64,000 bases of DNA from Bacillus sp. es.034 (GTDB lineage Bacteria; Bacillota; Bacilli; Bacillales; Bacillaceae_B). Below the pieces are notes generated by a model. The model was not told the DNA's origin. It saw nothing but the letters and a program-made list of their open reading frames with translations, and did no database searches. The number at the start of each line of letters is the position of its first letter. The first letter of the stretch is position 1. The stretch covers positions 2,206,001 to 2,270,000 of the forward strand of contig NZ_PDIY01000001.1 in the NCBI RefSeq assembly GCF_002563655.1, written 5' to 3'. Shown piece by piece: positions 46,683 to 58,085 of the stretch. Both the position numbers and the translations under genes were made by a program.

Positions 46683-49007
46683 GTGGCAAAACAAAATAAT
46701 TTAACGGTTCCCCTCCTTCCATTGAGAGGTTTACTTGTGTATCCAACGATGGTCTTGCATTTAGATGTTGGACGTGAGCGCTCCGTTCAGGCTTTAGAAA
46801 AAGCGATGATGGATGATCATTTGATTTTCTTAACGACTCAAAGAGATATGAATATAGATGAGCCAACACAGGAAGATTTCTACGAGATGGGAACTCTTAC
46901 AAAGGTCAAGCAGATGCTCAAACTGCCAAATGGGACCATCAGGGTACTTGTCGAGGGAATGAATCGTGCGTCTATTACGTCATTCACCGGGCAAAAGGAT
47001 TTCTATGAAGTAACGGTGAAGGAATTTCATGATTCTGAAGGGAAGGAATCGGAAACAGACGCCTTGATGAGGACGTTACTCAATTATTTCGAACAATACA
47101 TAAAGCTATCAAAGAAAGTTTCAGCTGAAACGTATTCAACCGTTTCAGATATTGAAGAACCGGGAAGGCTCGCAGATATCGTGGCATCCCATCTGCCCCT
47201 CAAGATGAAGGAAAAGCAAAACGTCCTGGAAACACTGGATATTAAGAAGCGCCTTCAAATGGTGATCGAAACGATCAACAATGAAAAAGAAGTGTTGAGC
47301 TTAGAGAAGAAAATCGGGCAGCGTGTCAAACGTTCCATGGAAAGAACCCAGAAAGAGTATTATCTTCGGGAGCAAATGAAAGCCATCCAAAAAGAGTTGG
47401 GTGATAAAGAAGGTAAAACGGGTGAAATTGAAGATTTAACCTCAAAGATCGAACAGGCCAACATGCCTGAAGAAGTGGAACTTACGGCCTTGAAGGAGCT
47501 CGCCCGCTATGAGAAAGTGCCTTCAAGCTCTGCTGAAAGCTCTGTGATCCGAAACTACATCGAGTGGCTTGTTTCTTTACCATGGTCCACCGAAACGGAA
47601 GATCAATTGGACATCAAGCGGTCTGAGCAGATTTTAAACAGGGATCATTACGGTCTTGAAAAGGTTAAGGAAAGGGTTCTTGAGTATCTTGCCGTTCAGC
47701 AGCTGACTCAATCCCTGAAAGGGCCGATCCTGTGTCTCGCTGGACCTCCAGGGGTCGGGAAAACGAGCTTGGCCCGTTCCGTGGCTGAATCACTGGGACG
47801 GAATTTTGTCCGCATCTCCCTTGGAGGCGTTCGTGATGAATCCGAAATCAGGGGTCACAGACGTACGTATGTAGGAGCCATGCCCGGCAGGATCATCCGC
47901 GGTATGAAAAAGGCAGGTACGATCAACCCTGTGTTCCTTCTCGATGAAATCGATAAAATGTCCAGTGATTTCAGGGGAGATCCTTCTTCAGCGATGCTTG
48001 AGGTACTGGATCCCGAACAAAATTCTAACTTCAGTGATCACTATATTGAAGAGACATACGACTTATCAAAAGTCATGTTCATCGCAACGGCCAATGACCT
48101 TTCCACCATACCGGGACCACTCCGGGACAGGATGGAAATCATTACGATTGCCGGTTACACGGAGCTTGAAAAGTTGAACATTGCGAAGCATCATTTACTG
48201 GAAAAGCAAATCAAAGATCATGGGTTAACCAAATCCAAGCTTCAAGTGAGAGATGAAGCAATTGTTGATATCGTCCGCTATTATACCAGGGAAGCCGGTG
48301 TAAGGAGCCTGGAGCGTCAGCTGGCCGCTCTCTGCAGAAAAACCGCGAAGATCATCGTTTCGGGTGATAAGAAGAGAGTCGTGATCACTTCAAGCAATAT
48401 AGAAGAGTTCCTCGGAAAGAGAAAATTCCGTTACGGCCAGGCAGAAATCGAAAATCAGATCGGTGTATCAACCGGCCTTGCCTATACGACGGTCGGTGGG
48501 GATACCCTTCAAATCGAAGTATCTCTCGCACCGGGTAAAGGGAAGCTCGTCCTGACCGGGAAACTGGGAGACGTCATGAAGGAGTCTGCCCAGACAGCCT
48601 TCAGCTACGTACGTTCGAAGGCGGGGCAACTTGGGATCGATGAGAATTTCCACGAGAAACATGATATTCATATCCACGTTCCCGAAGGAGCAGTCCCAAA
48701 AGACGGTCCTTCAGCCGGGATCACGATCACGACGGCACTCGTATCAGCCCTGACAGGGAAATACGTGAACCGTGAAGTAGGGATGACAGGTGAAATGACC
48801 CTGAGAGGAAGAGTCCTTCCAATCGGCGGAGTGAAAGAAAAAACATTAAGCGCTCATCGTGCCGGAATTAAAACGATTATCCTTCCGAAAGATAATGAAA
48901 AGGATATAGATGATATCCCTGAAAGTGTGAGGGGAGAATTAACGTTCATCCTTGTGTCCCACATCGATGAAGTCTTAGAGAAAGCATTAGTAGGTGAAAA
49001 GAAGTGA
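46683..49007 (+). CDS. lonA: ATP-dependent protease Lon (LonA)
   Basis: Cytoplasmic AAA+ protease for damaged and regulatory proteins. 774 residues: N-terminal substrate domain ([20 protein letters not shown]), coiled coil (about 190-250), Walker [14 protein letters not shown] (about 354), Walker [14 protein letters not shown] (about 418), catalytic Ser in [11 protein letters not shown] (about 677), Lys in [14 protein letters not shown] (about 720). GTG 46683 with CGGAGGTG upstream; the length equals B. subtilis LonA. The stop overlaps the engB start (GTGA). Confidence 0.97.
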   Translation: MAKQNNLTVPLLPLRGLLVYPTMVLHLDVGRERSVQALEKAMMDDHLIFLTTQRDMNIDEPTQEDFYEMGTLTKVKQMLKLPNGTIRVLVEGMNRASITSFTGQKDFYEVTVKEFHDSEGKESETDALMRTLLNYFEQYIKLSKKVSAETYSTVSDIEEPGRLADIVASHLPLKMKEKQNVLETLDIKKRLQMVIETINNEKEVLSLEKKIGQRVKRSMERTQKEYYLREQMKAIQKELGDKEGKTGEIEDLTSKIEQANMPEEVELTALKELARYEKVPSSSAESSVIRNYIEWLVSLPWSTETEDQLDIKRSEQILNRDHYGLEKVKERVLEYLAVQQLTQSLKGPILCLAGPPGVGKTSLARSVAESLGRNFVRISLGGVRDESEIRGHRRTYVGAMPGRIIRGMKKAGTINPVFLLDEIDKMSSDFRGDPSSAMLEVLDPEQNSNFSDHYIEETYDLSKVMFIATANDLSTIPGPLRDRMEIITIAGYTELEKLNIAKHHLLEKQIKDHGLTKSKLQVRDEAIVDIVRYYTREAGVRSLERQLAALCRKTAKIIVSGDKKRVVITSSNIEEFLGKRKFRYGQAEIENQIGVSTGLAYTTVGGDTLQIEVSLAPGKGKLVLTGKLGDVMKESAQTAFSYVRSKAGQLGIDENFHEKHDIHIHVPEGAVPKDGPSAGITITTALVSALTGKYVNREVGMTGEMTLRGRVLPIGGVKEKTLSAHRAGIKTIILPKDNEKDIDDIPESVRGELTFILVSHIDEVLEKALVGEKK

Positions 49008-49588
49008 AAGTAAATCAAGTTGAGCTAGTCATCAGTGCGGTCAGGCCTGAACAATACCCTGGCGATATCCTACCTGAGTTTGCCTTAGCGGGGCGCTCTA
49101 ACGTAGGGAAATCCTCATTCATCAATAAAATGATCGGCAGGAAGAGCATGGCGAGGATTTCCTCCAAGCCTGGTAAAACCCAGACGCTGAACTTTTATAA
49201 AATAGAAGAAACCCTCTATTATGTAGATGTGCCCGGTTACGGTTTTGCCAAAGTATCCAAAACAGAGCGGGAAGCATGGGGAAAGATGATTGAAACCTAC
49301 ATCACTTCCCGAGAGCAGCTAAGGGCGGTCATCCTGATCGTAGACCTGCGCCATGCCCCGACCAAGGATGATGTGATGATGTATGATTTCCTCAAGCATC
49401 ACGGTCTTCCTTGTATCGTCATTGCCACCAAAGCGGACAAGATCCCGAAAGGCAAATGGCAGAAGCACCTGAAAGTCACAAAAGAAACCCTGAACATGGA
49501 CAGTGAAGACGACCTTATCATGTTCTCCTCCGAAACAGGACTTGGAAAAGACAAAGCCTGGGACGCCATCAAATCGTATTATAAATAA
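49004..49588 (+). CDS. engB: ribosome biogenesis GTPase EngB/YsxC
   Basis: 194-residue GTPase needed for 50S subunit assembly. G1 [10 protein letters not shown] (about 27), G2 around [13 protein letters not shown] (about 53), G3 DVPGYGFA (about 74), G4 TKADKIPK (about 143), G5 SSETG. GTG start overlapping the lonA stop, so translation is coupled. Terminator follows. Confidence 0.96.
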   Translation: MKVNQVELVISAVRPEQYPGDILPEFALAGRSNVGKSSFINKMIGRKSMARISSKPGKTQTLNFYKIEETLYYVDVPGYGFAKVSKTEREAWGKMIETYITSREQLRAVILIVDLRHAPTKDDVMMYDFLKHHGLPCIVIATKADKIPKGKWQKHLKVTKETLNMDSEDDLIMFSSETGLGKDKAWDAIKSYYK

Positions 49589-49594
49589 ACGTAT

Positions 49595-49633
49595 AAAGAA
49601 CCGATTTCCATTTTGGAGATCGGTTCTTTTTTT
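49595..49633 (+). terminator. lonA-engB terminator
   Basis: AAAGAACCGAT (49595-49605) pairs with ATCGGTTCTTT (49619-49629); seven T in total follow. Confidence 0.9.
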
Positions 49634-49814
49634 CTGACTGAAAAGTAGTCATAAAGAAGGTCTACCGAAGTCCGTATAAGGTTTTTTGGCCTATATGACG
49701 AAAGCATATGAAAGGAAATGAAAGGATAGGGACGCATATGTATCTATATCAAAGCTGAATCATGTTCATCCACCAAAATGGATAATTATAAGCTCTGGAA
49801 GCTATATTTGAATT

Positions 49815-49843
49815 TTGAGAATTTTCTCTTTTGTTGATAAAAT
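49815..49843 (+). promoter_or_regulatory. SigA promoter of the amino-acid ABC operon
   Basis: TTGAGA (49815-49820), 17 bases, TAAAAT (49838-49843). Nothing else is recognised in 49634-49814. Confidence 0.7.
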
Positions 49844-49891
49844 TATGAAAGATTAAAAATATTACAAGCTACATAAGGGGGACTCTAGACA

Positions 49892-50674
49892 ATGAAGAAT
49901 TGGAAAAGCCTGATCTTGTTCGCAGTTGCTGCACTTCTTCTATCCGCATGCGGTGACAAAGCTACAACAGAGAGTGGCGCGAAGTTAGTGGAGGAAGGCA
50001 AATTCGTTTATGCAGCTTCCGGTGAGTTCAAGCCATTCAGCGTGACGAATGATGATGGAACCATGTCAGGTTTCGATATTGAAGTGGCAGAAGCCGTTGC
50101 GAAAGAAATGGGTCTTGAACCTGAACAGAAGAAATTTAAATTTGCAGGAATTGTAGAAGGGGTCAAATCCGGACGTTTTGACGCGGCGGTCGCCAGTCAT
50201 ACAATCACGGAAGATCGTTTGAAGGAAGTAGACTTCTCAACTCCTTATTATTATTCAGGTCCACAGATTTTCGTCCGTAAAGACAGTGATGTTGAAACAC
50301 TGGATGATTTGAAGGACAAGGAAATTGCTGTATCCAAGGGATCGACGTACTCAGATACCGCAAAGGAAGTAACGGATAAAATACAAGCGTATGATAGTGA
50401 TGTTGTTGCACTTGAAGCGTTAAACAAAGGAAAACATGATGCCGTCATCACAGACTTCATCACGGGTAAAGAAGCGATTGCTTCAGGACTCAACATCGAA
50501 GCACGTGAACTGATCGGACGCAGTGAGCAGGCAATCGCCGTGAGTAAAGATAATGAAAAACTATTGAAAGAAGTCAATCAAGCTCTCGAAGCATTAAGAG
50601 AAGACGGTACATTGAAGAAAATCAGTGAAAAATATTTCAAAACAGATATTACATCCGATCCCGAGAAAGAGTAA
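49892..50674 (+). CDS. polar amino-acid ABC transporter substrate-binding lipoprotein
   Basis: 260-residue family 3 solute-binding lipoprotein: signal peptide with lipobox ALLLSAC (Cys near 20), then two lobes with the cluster signature GFDIEVAEAVAKEMG (about 61) and ITEDRLKEVDFSTPYYYSG (about 106-124). It captures a polar amino acid outside the membrane; the ligand cannot be read from the sequence, though arginine, glutamine or cystine are usual. ATG with AAGGGGGA upstream. An internal terminator separates it from the permease. Confidence 0.9.
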   Translation: MKNWKSLILFAVAALLLSACGDKATTESGAKLVEEGKFVYAASGEFKPFSVTNDDGTMSGFDIEVAEAVAKEMGLEPEQKKFKFAGIVEGVKSGRFDAAVASHTITEDRLKEVDFSTPYYYSGPQIFVRKDSDVETLDDLKDKEIAVSKGSTYSDTAKEVTDKIQAYDSDVVALEALNKGKHDAVITDFITGKEAIASGLNIEARELIGRSEQAIAVSKDNEKLLKEVNQALEALREDGTLKKISEKYFKTDITSDPEKE

Positions 50675-50690
50675 GAGCAGCATGACACAG

Positions 50691-50723
50691 AGCGAATGTG
50701 CTTCTATGCGCATTCGCTTTTTG
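50691..50723 (+). terminator. intra-operonic terminator
   Basis: AGCGAATGTGC (50691-50701) pairs with GCGCATTCGCT (50708-50718, one wobble), T-run. It lies between the binding-protein gene and the permease gene, giving excess binding protein. Confidence 0.85.
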
Positions 50724-50759
50724 TCTTAAAGTGGAAGAAAATCGAACGGAGGGAAGTCC

Positions 50760-51407
50760 ATGCACTTTTTAGAAACCTTTGCAGGTACATATGATGTTTT
50801 TCTGAAAGGGATGCTGTTAACATTCCAGTTAACCTTTGTTTCTGTCCTGATTGCGATTGTGATCGGTCTGTTTTTCGCTTTCCTGAAGATTTCAGGGATC
50901 AAGCCTTTGTCCCTGATTGCGGATTTATACATTTTCGTTGTAAGGGGTACACCATTAATCGTTCAAATTTTCATTTTCTATTTCGGTTTGACCTCGTTGA
51001 ATATTTCAGGCTTCTGGTCTGTCGTCATGGGTCTTGCTTTCCATAACGGGGCTTATATCGCAGAAATCTTCCGGGGAGCCATTCAGTCCATCGACAAAGG
51101 GCAAATGGAAGCGGGACGTTCCCTTGGGATGTCCCTCGGCTTGTCCATGAGAAGGATCATCCTTCCGCAGGCATTCAGGCGTGCCCTGCCGCCCCTTGGA
51201 AATCAATTCATCATTGCATTGAAGGACTCATCCCTTGCTTCATTCATCGGGATGTTCGAATTGTTCAGCGTGGCGACGACACTCGGATCGAATAATTTCG
51301 ATTATATGACATATTTGCTCGTTGTAGCGATCTATTACCTGGTTCTTGTATTACTATTCTCAACGATTGTCAATGTAATTGAAAAACGTATGTCCATCAG
51401 TGATTAA
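50760..51407 (+). CDS. amino-acid ABC transporter permease
   Basis: 215-residue HisM/GlnP-type permease with about five transmembrane helices. [19 protein letters not shown] (about residue 60) and the ATPase-contact loop [18 protein letters not shown] (about 106-123, EAA motif) are typical. ATG with CGGAGGGAAG upstream. It overlaps the ORF of the next gene but not its true start. Confidence 0.92.
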   Translation: MHFLETFAGTYDVFLKGMLLTFQLTFVSVLIAIVIGLFFAFLKISGIKPLSLIADLYIFVVRGTPLIVQIFIFYFGLTSLNISGFWSVVMGLAFHNGAYIAEIFRGAIQSIDKGQMEAGRSLGMSLGLSMRRIILPQAFRRALPPLGNQFIIALKDSSLASFIGMFELFSVATTLGSNNFDYMTYLLVVAIYYLVLVLLFSTIVNVIEKRMSISD

Positions 51408-51429
51408 GAATGACGCAGGAGGGATGAGT

Positions 51430-52164
51430 ATGAGTCAGGAAATGATTAAAGTAGAAAAATTAAATAAATCCTTTGGTGATTTACATGTATTGAAGGACAT
51501 TGATATCAGCGTAAGGGAAAGTGATGTGGTTTGCCTCATTGGGGCCAGTGGATCAGGGAAGAGTACACTGCTTCGCTGCTTGAACTTCCTTGAGCTGAAA
51601 GATAATGGGAAGGTTGTCATCGAAGGAGATGAAGTCAACCAGGATACCCATGATTTGAATAAAATCCGTCAGAAGGTAGGGATGGTGTTCCAGCATTTCT
51701 ATCTATTCCCCCACAAAACTGTATTGGAAAACGTGATGGAGGCACCGGTGTACGTTAAGGGTGTCTCAAAGGCGGACGCAAGGAAGGATGCCAAAGAACT
51801 GTTAAAGAAGGTCGGGCTTGGGGATAAAGAAGATGTCTACCCGTCCAAGCTTTCAGGGGGACAGAAGCAGCGTGTCGCCATCGCCAGGGCCCTTGCCATG
51901 AAGCCGGATATCATGCTGTTCGATGAGCCCACCTCGGCACTTGATCCGGAATTGGTCGGTGAGGTACTGGCTACCATGAAGGAGCTTGCTTTAGAAGGGA
52001 TGACGATGGTCGTCGTGACCCATGAAATGGGATTTGCCCGTGAAGTGGCCGACTGGGTCGTCTATATGCATGATGGACGCATCGTCGAGGTAGGACCCCC
52101 TCAGGAATTATTCCAATCTCCAAAAGAACAAAGGACGAAAGAATTTTTAGACTCGGTTCTTTAA
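51430..52164 (+). CDS. amino-acid ABC transporter ATP-binding protein
   Basis: 244-residue GlnQ-type ATPase: Walker [14 protein letters not shown] (about 36), Q-loop [11 protein letters not shown] (about 82), signature [15 protein letters not shown] (about 138), Walker [15 protein letters not shown] (about 158), H-loop VVTHEMGFA (about 196). ATG 51430 is chosen because AGGAGGG at 51417-51423 is six bases upstream; ATG 51424 directly abuts that site. Confidence 0.94.
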   Translation: MSQEMIKVEKLNKSFGDLHVLKDIDISVRESDVVCLIGASGSGKSTLLRCLNFLELKDNGKVVIEGDEVNQDTHDLNKIRQKVGMVFQHFYLFPHKTVLENVMEAPVYVKGVSKADARKDAKELLKKVGLGDKEDVYPSKLSGGQKQRVAIARALAMKPDIMLFDEPTSALDPELVGEVLATMKELALEGMTMVVVTHEMGFAREVADWVVYMHDGRIVEVGPPQELFQSPKEQRTKEFLDSVL

Positions 52165-52172
52165 TACACGTG

Positions 52173-52203
52173 AAAAAGCCCGGATGCGATTCCGGGCTTT
52201 TTC
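52173..52203. terminator. bidirectional terminator
   Basis: AAAAAGCCCGGA (52173-52184) pairs with TCCGGGCTTTTT (52191-52202). It serves the ABC operon and the convergent membrane gene. Confidence 0.9.
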
Positions 52204-52207
52204 TTGC

Positions 52208-52693
52208 CTACTTTTTTCTTACAAATAATAAATAGACACCGATTCCGATAATGACGATGGGCCAGAATTCCCAAGCGCTTCCCACGCTTCCTTCAATAAA
52301 ACCAAACCATCGCACCACTTTATCAGAGAAAAGAAGAATGATAGAAAGTGTCAGAAAGAGAACCCCTTGAAATAAGCCGGCGCGTGTCTTCTGATATCTG
52401 AGCAGGAAACCGAGGGCGATGATAAGGATAAAGGTCCCCATATGATCCGGCCAAACGTCAAGCTTGTTGACCACATGGAAATGCAGGCCGAATCCAACCA
52501 GGATCGTACCGGGGAGGATGGCTTCATAATCCCTTCCTCCGTATCCCTGACCGAGAAAAGCGAGTCCGACAATGATAAGCAAAGTGGGCCAAGTGAAAAA
52601 TTCCTGAAATAATACAATGTTTGCCTGTTGTAAGTAAAAGTAAGCTCCAAAGCCAATTAAGATGATTCCGGGGAATATTCGTTGCTGTTTCAT
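52208..52693 (-). CDS. LiaI/LiaF-type small membrane protein
   Basis: 161-residue protein with five to six hydrophobic segments and the repeated pattern PGxxLIGFGxxF (FPGIILIGFGAYF near residue 7 and LPGTILVGFGLHF near 60), typical of the LiaI-LiaF-like transmembrane region (DUF5668-like). Function unknown; relatives are linked to cell-envelope stress. ATG on the minus strand with AGGAGGAAAAG upstream. Convergent with the ABC operon. Confidence 0.75.
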   Translation of the reverse strand: MKQQRIFPGIILIGFGAYFYLQQANIVLFQEFFTWPTLLIIVGLAFLGQGYGGRDYEAILPGTILVGFGLHFHVVNKLDVWPDHMGTFILIIALGFLLRYQKTRAGLFQGVLFLTLSIILLFSDKVVRWFGFIEGSVGSAWEFWPIVIIGIGVYLLFVRKK

Positions 52694-53050
52694 TCTTTTC
52701 CTCCTGTAAATTAGTAAAATTCCGGTTTTAATTCCTATTTTTTAAGGGAAAATGACACATAATATGAAAAATTGATCCCTTTGTTTCGATGAATCGTGAG
52801 AAACCTTTCCATTACTTGATTCTTTAGGCTCGTTTTGGTACCCTACATTAGTAGGCAAATGTCGAAAATTAAAAGATTTAGGAAGAATTGAAAATGCTTT
52901 CAAGCTTAGTTCGTTCTTCTACTCTTAAATGTAATGATGAAAGTAATGTTTAGCAAGTCCCGGAAGAATCATTCGATTCTACCTCCTTAACTGTAGCACA
53001 GGTTTCAATTTCTGTTCACATTTCAGGGCCTGAGGACTTATTTGGACATG

Positions 53051-53065
53051 TTATAATAATAGTAA
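53051..53065. promoter_or_regulatory. PerR-like box over the hemA -10
   Basis: TTATAATAATAGTAA matches 12 of 14 defined positions of the PerR consensus TTATAATNATTATAA and contains TATAAT (53052-53057). No clear -35 is seen. hemA is a PerR target in B. subtilis. Nothing else is recognised in 52700-53050. Confidence 0.55.
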
Positions 53066-53094
53066 TGATTTTACTTGGGGGTGTAGTGCATAGC

Positions 53095-54447
53095 ATGTAT
53101 ACAATAGTCGTTGGTTTAAATTATAAAACGGCCCCTGTAGAGATTCGTGAGCGTTTATCTTTCAATGAAACTGATCTTCCTTCAGCAATGAAAGCATTAA
53201 AGGAAAAGAAAAGCATCCTTGAAAATGTGATTGTTTCTACATGTAATAGAACGGAAGTTTATGCGGTAGTGGATCAGCTTCATACAGGTCGTTATTATAT
53301 TAAAGAATTTTTATCTCAATGGTTTGATATAGATAAAGAGGAGTTCACGCCTTATCTGTTCATTTATGAACAAGAAGGAGCCGTCGAACACCTGTTTAAG
53401 GTTGCCTGCGGATTGAACTCCATGGTACTTGGGGAAACCCAGATCCTTGGTCAAATCCGTTCAAGCTTCCTGGATGCCCAGGAGTCGGGAGCGACGGGTA
53501 CCGTATTTAATCACCTGTTCAAGCAAGCTGTGACGGTTTCGAAAAAGGGTCACTCGGAAACAGAGATTGGTTCCAATGCGGTATCAGTCAGCTATGCGGC
53601 CGTTGAATTGGCTAAAAAGGTATTCGGAAGCCTGGAGGGTAAGCATGTCCTCATACTTGGTGCCGGGAAAATGGGTGAACTTGCCATCAAGAATCTCCAT
53701 GGCAGTGGAGCCACCAAGGTGACCGTGATCAACCGTACGTATGAGAAGGCCCAAACCCTGGCAGAGCGTTTCAGCGGTAATGCGAAAACGATGCAGGAGC
53801 TTCAATGCGCCCTTGTAGAAGCGGATATCATGATCAGTTCTACGGGAGCGAAGGATTTCGTCATCACGAAAGAAATGATGTCCCATGTGGAAAGCATGAG
53901 GAAGGGCCGTCCCCTATTCATGGTGGACATTGCGGTACCAAGGGACTTGGATCCGGCGATCGGGCAGCTTGAGAGCGTATTCCTTTATGATATCGATGAT
54001 TTGGAAGGCATCGTCCAGGCGAATCTCGCCGAACGCAAAAAGGCGGCTGAACAAATTGAAATCATGATTGAAGCGGAAATCGTTGCGTTCAAAGAATGGT
54101 TGAATATGCTCGGCGTAGTGCCGGTCATCTCTGCCCTTAGGCAGAAGGCACTTTCCATTCAGGCAGATACGATGGAAAGCATCGAACGTAAAATGCCTGA
54201 TTTAACCGATCGTGAACGCAAAGTATTGAATAAGCACACGAAGAGCATCATCAATCAGTTATTAAAAGATCCGATCCTCCAGGCAAAGGAATTTGCCGGA
54301 CTGCCGGATGCTGAAGATAAGCTGGATTTATTCATCAACATTTTTAACATTGAACAAGAAGTGTTAGAGCAGAAACAAGTGAAAGCAGCCAACGAAAAGA
54401 CTGAGAGCGATCATAGCTTTACACCACAACCCTCTTTTCAAGCATAA
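53095..54447 (+). CDS. hemA: glutamyl-tRNA reductase
   Basis: First committed step of tetrapyrrole synthesis: reduces glutamyl-tRNA to glutamate-1-semialdehyde with NADPH. 450 residues; catalytic Cys in [14 protein letters not shown] (about 50), [15 protein letters not shown] (about 107), NADPH motif [12 protein letters not shown] (about 184), C-terminal dimerisation helix. ATG 53095 with TTGGGGGTG upstream fits the family N-terminus; the ORF extends upstream to 53065. Leads hemAXCDBL. Confidence 0.96.
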   Translation: MYTIVVGLNYKTAPVEIRERLSFNETDLPSAMKALKEKKSILENVIVSTCNRTEVYAVVDQLHTGRYYIKEFLSQWFDIDKEEFTPYLFIYEQEGAVEHLFKVACGLNSMVLGETQILGQIRSSFLDAQESGATGTVFNHLFKQAVTVSKKGHSETEIGSNAVSVSYAAVELAKKVFGSLEGKHVLILGAGKMGELAIKNLHGSGATKVTVINRTYEKAQTLAERFSGNAKTMQELQCALVEADIMISSTGAKDFVITKEMMSHVESMRKGRPLFMVDIAVPRDLDPAIGQLESVFLYDIDDLEGIVQANLAERKKAAEQIEIMIEAEIVAFKEWLNMLGVVPVISALRQKALSIQADTMESIERKMPDLTDRERKVLNKHTKSIINQLLKDPILQAKEFAGLPDAEDKLDLFINIFNIEQEVLEQKQVKAANEKTESDHSFTPQPSFQA

Positions 54448-54462
54448 GTGAGGTTAATGTCG

Positions 54463-55296
54463 ATGTTTGAACAAACGATGACTAGGCTGCACGAACTTAT
54501 GATTGTTCTGTATGCTATTAGTATTCTCTTTTATTTTATAGATTTCTTAAACAAAAACCGGAAGGCGAACCTGTTTGCCTTCTGGTTACTTGCGATTGTT
54601 TGGGTCCTTCAAACAATCTTTTTATTTCTATACATGATGAATACAGGCAGGTTTCCGGTCCTCACCATCTTTGAGGGGCTTTATTTTTATGCCTGGGTGC
54701 TCATCACCCTGTCCCTTATCATCAACCGATTGCTAAGGGTGGATTTCACTGTCTTCTTTACAAATGTACTCGGTTTCATCATCATGGCGATCCATACTTT
54801 CGCACCCGTTCAGGTGGAGTCCCAGGCGATGGCAGAGCAGATGGTATCCGAGTTATTACTGATTCACATTACGATGGCCATCCTGTCTTACGGGGCCTTC
54901 AGTCTTTCCTTTGTGTTTTCCCTGCTTTATCTCCTCCAGTTTAAATTATTGAAGGAGAAAAAATGGGGGCAGAGGTTATGGAGGATCAGTGATTTGTCAA
55001 AGCTTGAGAAGATATCCTATATCTCGAATTCCATAGGGGTAGCGATGCTTCTGTTAAGCCTGATATTGGGACTGCAATGGGCATACATCAAGCTTCCGGA
55101 ATTTCTATGGTATGATCCAAAGATAGTGGGATCATTCATTCTATTAATTTTATATAGCATTTATTTATACCTTCGCATTAAAAAGAATGTCTTTGGTAAA
55201 TCATTAGCGTTTCTGAATGTGGCAGCCTTCTTGATTATATTAATCAACTTTTTCTTAGCTAGTCGGTTGTCTTCATTTCATTTCTGGTATTCATAA
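54463..55296 (+). CDS. hemX: HemX, membrane protein of the hem operon
   Basis: 277-residue cytochrome c assembly (CcsA-type) membrane protein with about eight transmembrane segments; in B. subtilis it lowers the amount of Hem[24 protein letters not shown] (about 205, WxWD-like region as LGLQWAY and WYDPK) is the family landmark. ATG 54463 is chosen by spacing from GAGG (54450-54453); GTG 54448 and ATG 54457 are alternatives. Confidence 0.88.
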   Translation: MFEQTMTRLHELMIVLYAISILFYFIDFLNKNRKANLFAFWLLAIVWVLQTIFLFLYMMNTGRFPVLTIFEGLYFYAWVLITLSLIINRLLRVDFTVFFTNVLGFIIMAIHTFAPVQVESQAMAEQMVSELLLIHITMAILSYGAFSLSFVFSLLYLLQFKLLKEKKWGQRLWRISDLSKLEKISYISNSIGVAMLLLSLILGLQWAYIKLPEFLWYDPKIVGSFILLILYSIYLYLRIKKNVFGKSLAFLNVAAFLIILINFFLASRLSSFHFWYS

Positions 55297-55313
55297 GTTT
55301 TCAGGAGGTCATT

Positions 55314-56246
55314 ATGAGAAAAATCATTGTTGGTTCAAGACGAAGTAAATTAGCCCTTACCCAAACTAATTGGGTGATCGATCAGTTGAAGGCACTCGAC
55401 CCTTCTTACGATTTCGAAGTGAAGGAGATTGTGACGAAAGGGGATCAGATCCTGGATGTCACCTTATCCAAAGTGGGCGGTAAAGGCTTATTTGTAAAAG
55501 AAATCGAGCAGGCGATGCTGGATAAAGAAATCGACATGGCCGTTCACAGTATGAAAGATATGCCGGCGGTTTTACCAGATGGACTGACGATTGGAAGCAT
55601 CCCGGTTCGTGAGGATCACCGCGACGCGTTCATCAGTAAGAATCATGTTGCCCTTAAAGACCTGCCAGGCGGAGCGATCGTCGGAACGAGCAGTCTCAGG
55701 AGAGGGGCTCAGATTCTGTCTGTGAGACCGGATCTTGAAATCAAGTGGATACGCGGCAACATCGATACACGCCTTTCCAAACTTCAAAACGAAGATTACG
55801 ATGCCATCATCCTGGCAGCAGCGGGCTTATCACGAATGGGATGGACGTCGGATGTCGTAACGGAATTCCTTGATCCGGACCTTTGCTTGCCGGCAGTCGG
55901 TCAAGGGGCCCTTTCGATCGAGTGCAGAAATGATGACGATGAAGTCCTTGAACTGCTAGAGAAGTTCGCGTGTGAAGAAACGACGACTACCGTGACGGCG
56001 GAACGAGCTTTCCTTCATAAAATGGAAGGCGGCTGTCAGGTACCGATTGCGGGATTTGCCGAGCTGAAAGACAATGGAGATATTGCATTGACCGGACTTG
56101 TCGCTTCTCCGGACGGAGAGACGATCTACAAAGAATACATGACGGGTCAGGACCCGAAAGAAGTTGGAGAAAAAGTGGCTGAAAGCTTAACTAAACAAGG
56201 GGCAAAAGCCTTGATCGATCAGGTGAAAGAGGAGCTGGATCAATAA
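55314..56246 (+). CDS. hemC: porphobilinogen deaminase (hydroxymethylbilane synthase)
   Basis: Links four porphobilinogens to hydroxymethylbilane. 310 residues: [16 protein letters not shown] (about 5), [10 protein letters not shown] (about 79), [12 protein letters not shown] (about 125), and the dipyrromethane cofactor cysteine in [13 protein letters not shown] (about 240). ATG with CAGGAGGTC upstream. Stop overlaps hemD start. Confidence 0.96.
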   Translation: MRKIIVGSRRSKLALTQTNWVIDQLKALDPSYDFEVKEIVTKGDQILDVTLSKVGGKGLFVKEIEQAMLDKEIDMAVHSMKDMPAVLPDGLTIGSIPVREDHRDAFISKNHVALKDLPGGAIVGTSSLRRGAQILSVRPDLEIKWIRGNIDTRLSKLQNEDYDAIILAAAGLSRMGWTSDVVTEFLDPDLCLPAVGQGALSIECRNDDDEVLELLEKFACEETTTTVTAERAFLHKMEGGCQVPIAGFAELKDNGDIALTGLVASPDGETIYKEYMTGQDPKEVGEKVAESLTKQGAKALIDQVKEELDQ

Positions 56247-57028
56247 TGAAGGGTAAGAGGCCTTTAGAACAAATAAAGGTTTTGATTACTCGTGGCAATG
56301 AGGGATCCAGTGAAACCGGGTCTCTCATTGAAAGCGAGGGAGGGGTACCCATCTTGGTACCGCTCCTTCATTTTCACCCCCGCATAGATTCGCTGGAGGT
56401 ATCGCTTCACACCACCCTACATACATACGAATGGATCATTTTCACCAGTAAAAATGGGGTGAAGTTCTTCCTGGAAGCATTGGAAAGACAGGGGATCCCT
56501 TTATCCTCTTATACGGGAAAATTCGCGGCCGTCGGGACCAAGACGGAGCAGTACTGTCATAAATACGGAATACCGATTTCATTTGTTCCGGAGAATTTCA
56601 CTGGCGATGACTTCGCCGAGGAGTTCATTTCTAAAGTGAAGCCTGATGGTCACGTCCTGATTCCAAAAGGGAATCTGGCAAGGAATGTGATTGCGACGGA
56701 ATTAGCCTCGGCAGGAGTCAGCTGTCAGGAATGGATCGTCTATGAAACGGTCCTTCCAGAGACAAGCTTCGTGCAGTTGAAAACGATCATTGAAAAAGAA
56801 AAAGTGGATATCATTACATTTACGAGTTCGTCGACGGTCCATCATTTTATGAAGGTCATCCGTCACTATTCTCTCTATGATCACATAAGGGACATTCCCA
56901 TTGCGTGCATCGGCCCGATTACAAAAAAAACCGCGGAGCAATACGGATTACATGTAAAAATCTGTCCAAGCGTTTATACTGTAAATGAAATGGTGAATGA
57001 GATGAAAGCGTTCATCTCTGCCTGTTAG
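56246..57028 (+). CDS. hemD: uroporphyrinogen-III synthase
   Basis: Closes and inverts ring D of hydroxymethylbilane. 260 residues of the poorly conserved HemD fold: two alpha/beta domains, with WIIFTSKNGVKFF (about 63), VLIPKGNLARNVI (about 133), and ITFTSSSTVHHF (about 187). ATG overlaps the hemC stop (TAATG). Position between hemC and hemB makes the call firm. Confidence 0.92.
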   Translation: MKGKRPLEQIKVLITRGNEGSSETGSLIESEGGVPILVPLLHFHPRIDSLEVSLHTTLHTYEWIIFTSKNGVKFFLEALERQGIPLSSYTGKFAAVGTKTEQYCHKYGIPISFVPENFTGDDFAEEFISKVKPDGHVLIPKGNLARNVIATELASAGVSCQEWIVYETVLPETSFVQLKTIIEKEKVDIITFTSSSTVHHFMKVIRHYSLYDHIRDIPIACIGPITKKTAEQYGLHVKICPSVYTVNEMVNEMKAFISAC

Positions 57029-57055
57029 CTATCAAACAATTAGGAGGCTTTTATT

Positions 57056-58030
57056 ATGAAAGACCTGCAATTCAATCGACACCGCCGCTTACGTCAATCG
57101 GAAACGATGCGTGCGCTCGTGCGTGAAACACATCTAAGAAAAGAAGATTTAATTTACCCGTTATTTGTCGTGGAAGGGGAAAACATCAAGAATGTCGTTC
57201 CATCCATGCCGGGTGTTTATCATATTTCACTCGATAATTTACAAGCTGAAATGGATGAAGTGGTTTCACTCGGGATCAAGTCCATCATTCTTTTCGGTGT
57301 TCCTGCTGAAAAAGACGAACTTGGGAAACAGGCGTATCATGACCATGGAATCGTCCAGGAGGCAACACGTTTCGTGAAGGAACGTTACCCTGATCTTGTT
57401 GTCATCGCCGATACGTGCCTTTGTCAATATACCAGTCACGGTCACTGTGGAATCGTCAAAGACGGGAAAGTCCTGAATGATGAAACCCTTGATCTGTTGG
57501 CCAAAACAGCGGTCAGCCAGGCTGAAGCGGGAGCCGACATCATCGCTCCGTCCAACATGATGGATGGGTTCGTAGCAGCAATCCGTCACGGCTTGGACGA
57601 AGCAGGCTATCATGATGTGCCGATCATGTCATACGCGGTGAAATATTCATCAAGCTTCTACGGTCCTTTCCGTGACGCGGCTCACTCGACACCTCAATTC
57701 GGAGATCGCAGAACGTATCAAATGGACCCGGCGAATCGCATGGAAGCCCTAAGGGAAGCTCAGTCTGATATGGAAGAGGGTGCCGACTTCCTTATCGTGA
57801 AACCGGCGCTTTCGTATCTGGATATCATGCGTGAGGTGAAAGACCGTTTCAATGCACCGGTTGTCGCCTATAACGTGAGCGGGGAATACAGCATGGTGAA
57901 AGCAGCGGCTCAGAACGGCTGGGTGAACGAACAGGAAATCGTCATGGAGAAACTGACCAGCATGAAACGTGCAGGGGCAGACCTCATCATTACGTATTTT
58001 GCAAAAGACGTAGCCAACTGGTTATCCTAA
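57056..58030 (+). CDS. hemB: delta-aminolevulinic acid dehydratase (porphobilinogen synthase)
   Basis: Condenses two aminolevulinates to porphobilinogen. 324 residues; zinc-binding cysteines in [15 protein letters not shown] (about 118), catalytic lysines in [16 protein letters not shown] (about 195) and [12 protein letters not shown] (about 247). Zinc-type enzyme. ATG with TTAGGAGGC upstream. Confidence 0.96.
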   Translation: MKDLQFNRHRRLRQSETMRALVRETHLRKEDLIYPLFVVEGENIKNVVPSMPGVYHISLDNLQAEMDEVVSLGIKSIILFGVPAEKDELGKQAYHDHGIVQEATRFVKERYPDLVVIADTCLCQYTSHGHCGIVKDGKVLNDETLDLLAKTAVSQAEAGADIIAPSNMMDGFVAAIRHGLDEAGYHDVPIMSYAVKYSSSFYGPFRDAAHSTPQFGDRRTYQMDPANRMEALREAQSDMEEGADFLIVKPALSYLDIMREVKDRFNAPVVAYNVSGEYSMVKAAAQNGWVNEQEIVMEKLTSMKRAGADLIITYFAKDVANWLS

Positions 58031-58085
58031 TTGGTGAAGAATTCCTGTCAGGATGACTGAAAGATCACTAAAGGAGGAACCGATA

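Noticed and set aside
52892..52951. 19-codon ORF upstream of hemA with AGGAAG before it
   Set aside because: Too short and without any recognisable property; the site is weak and nothing supports translation.
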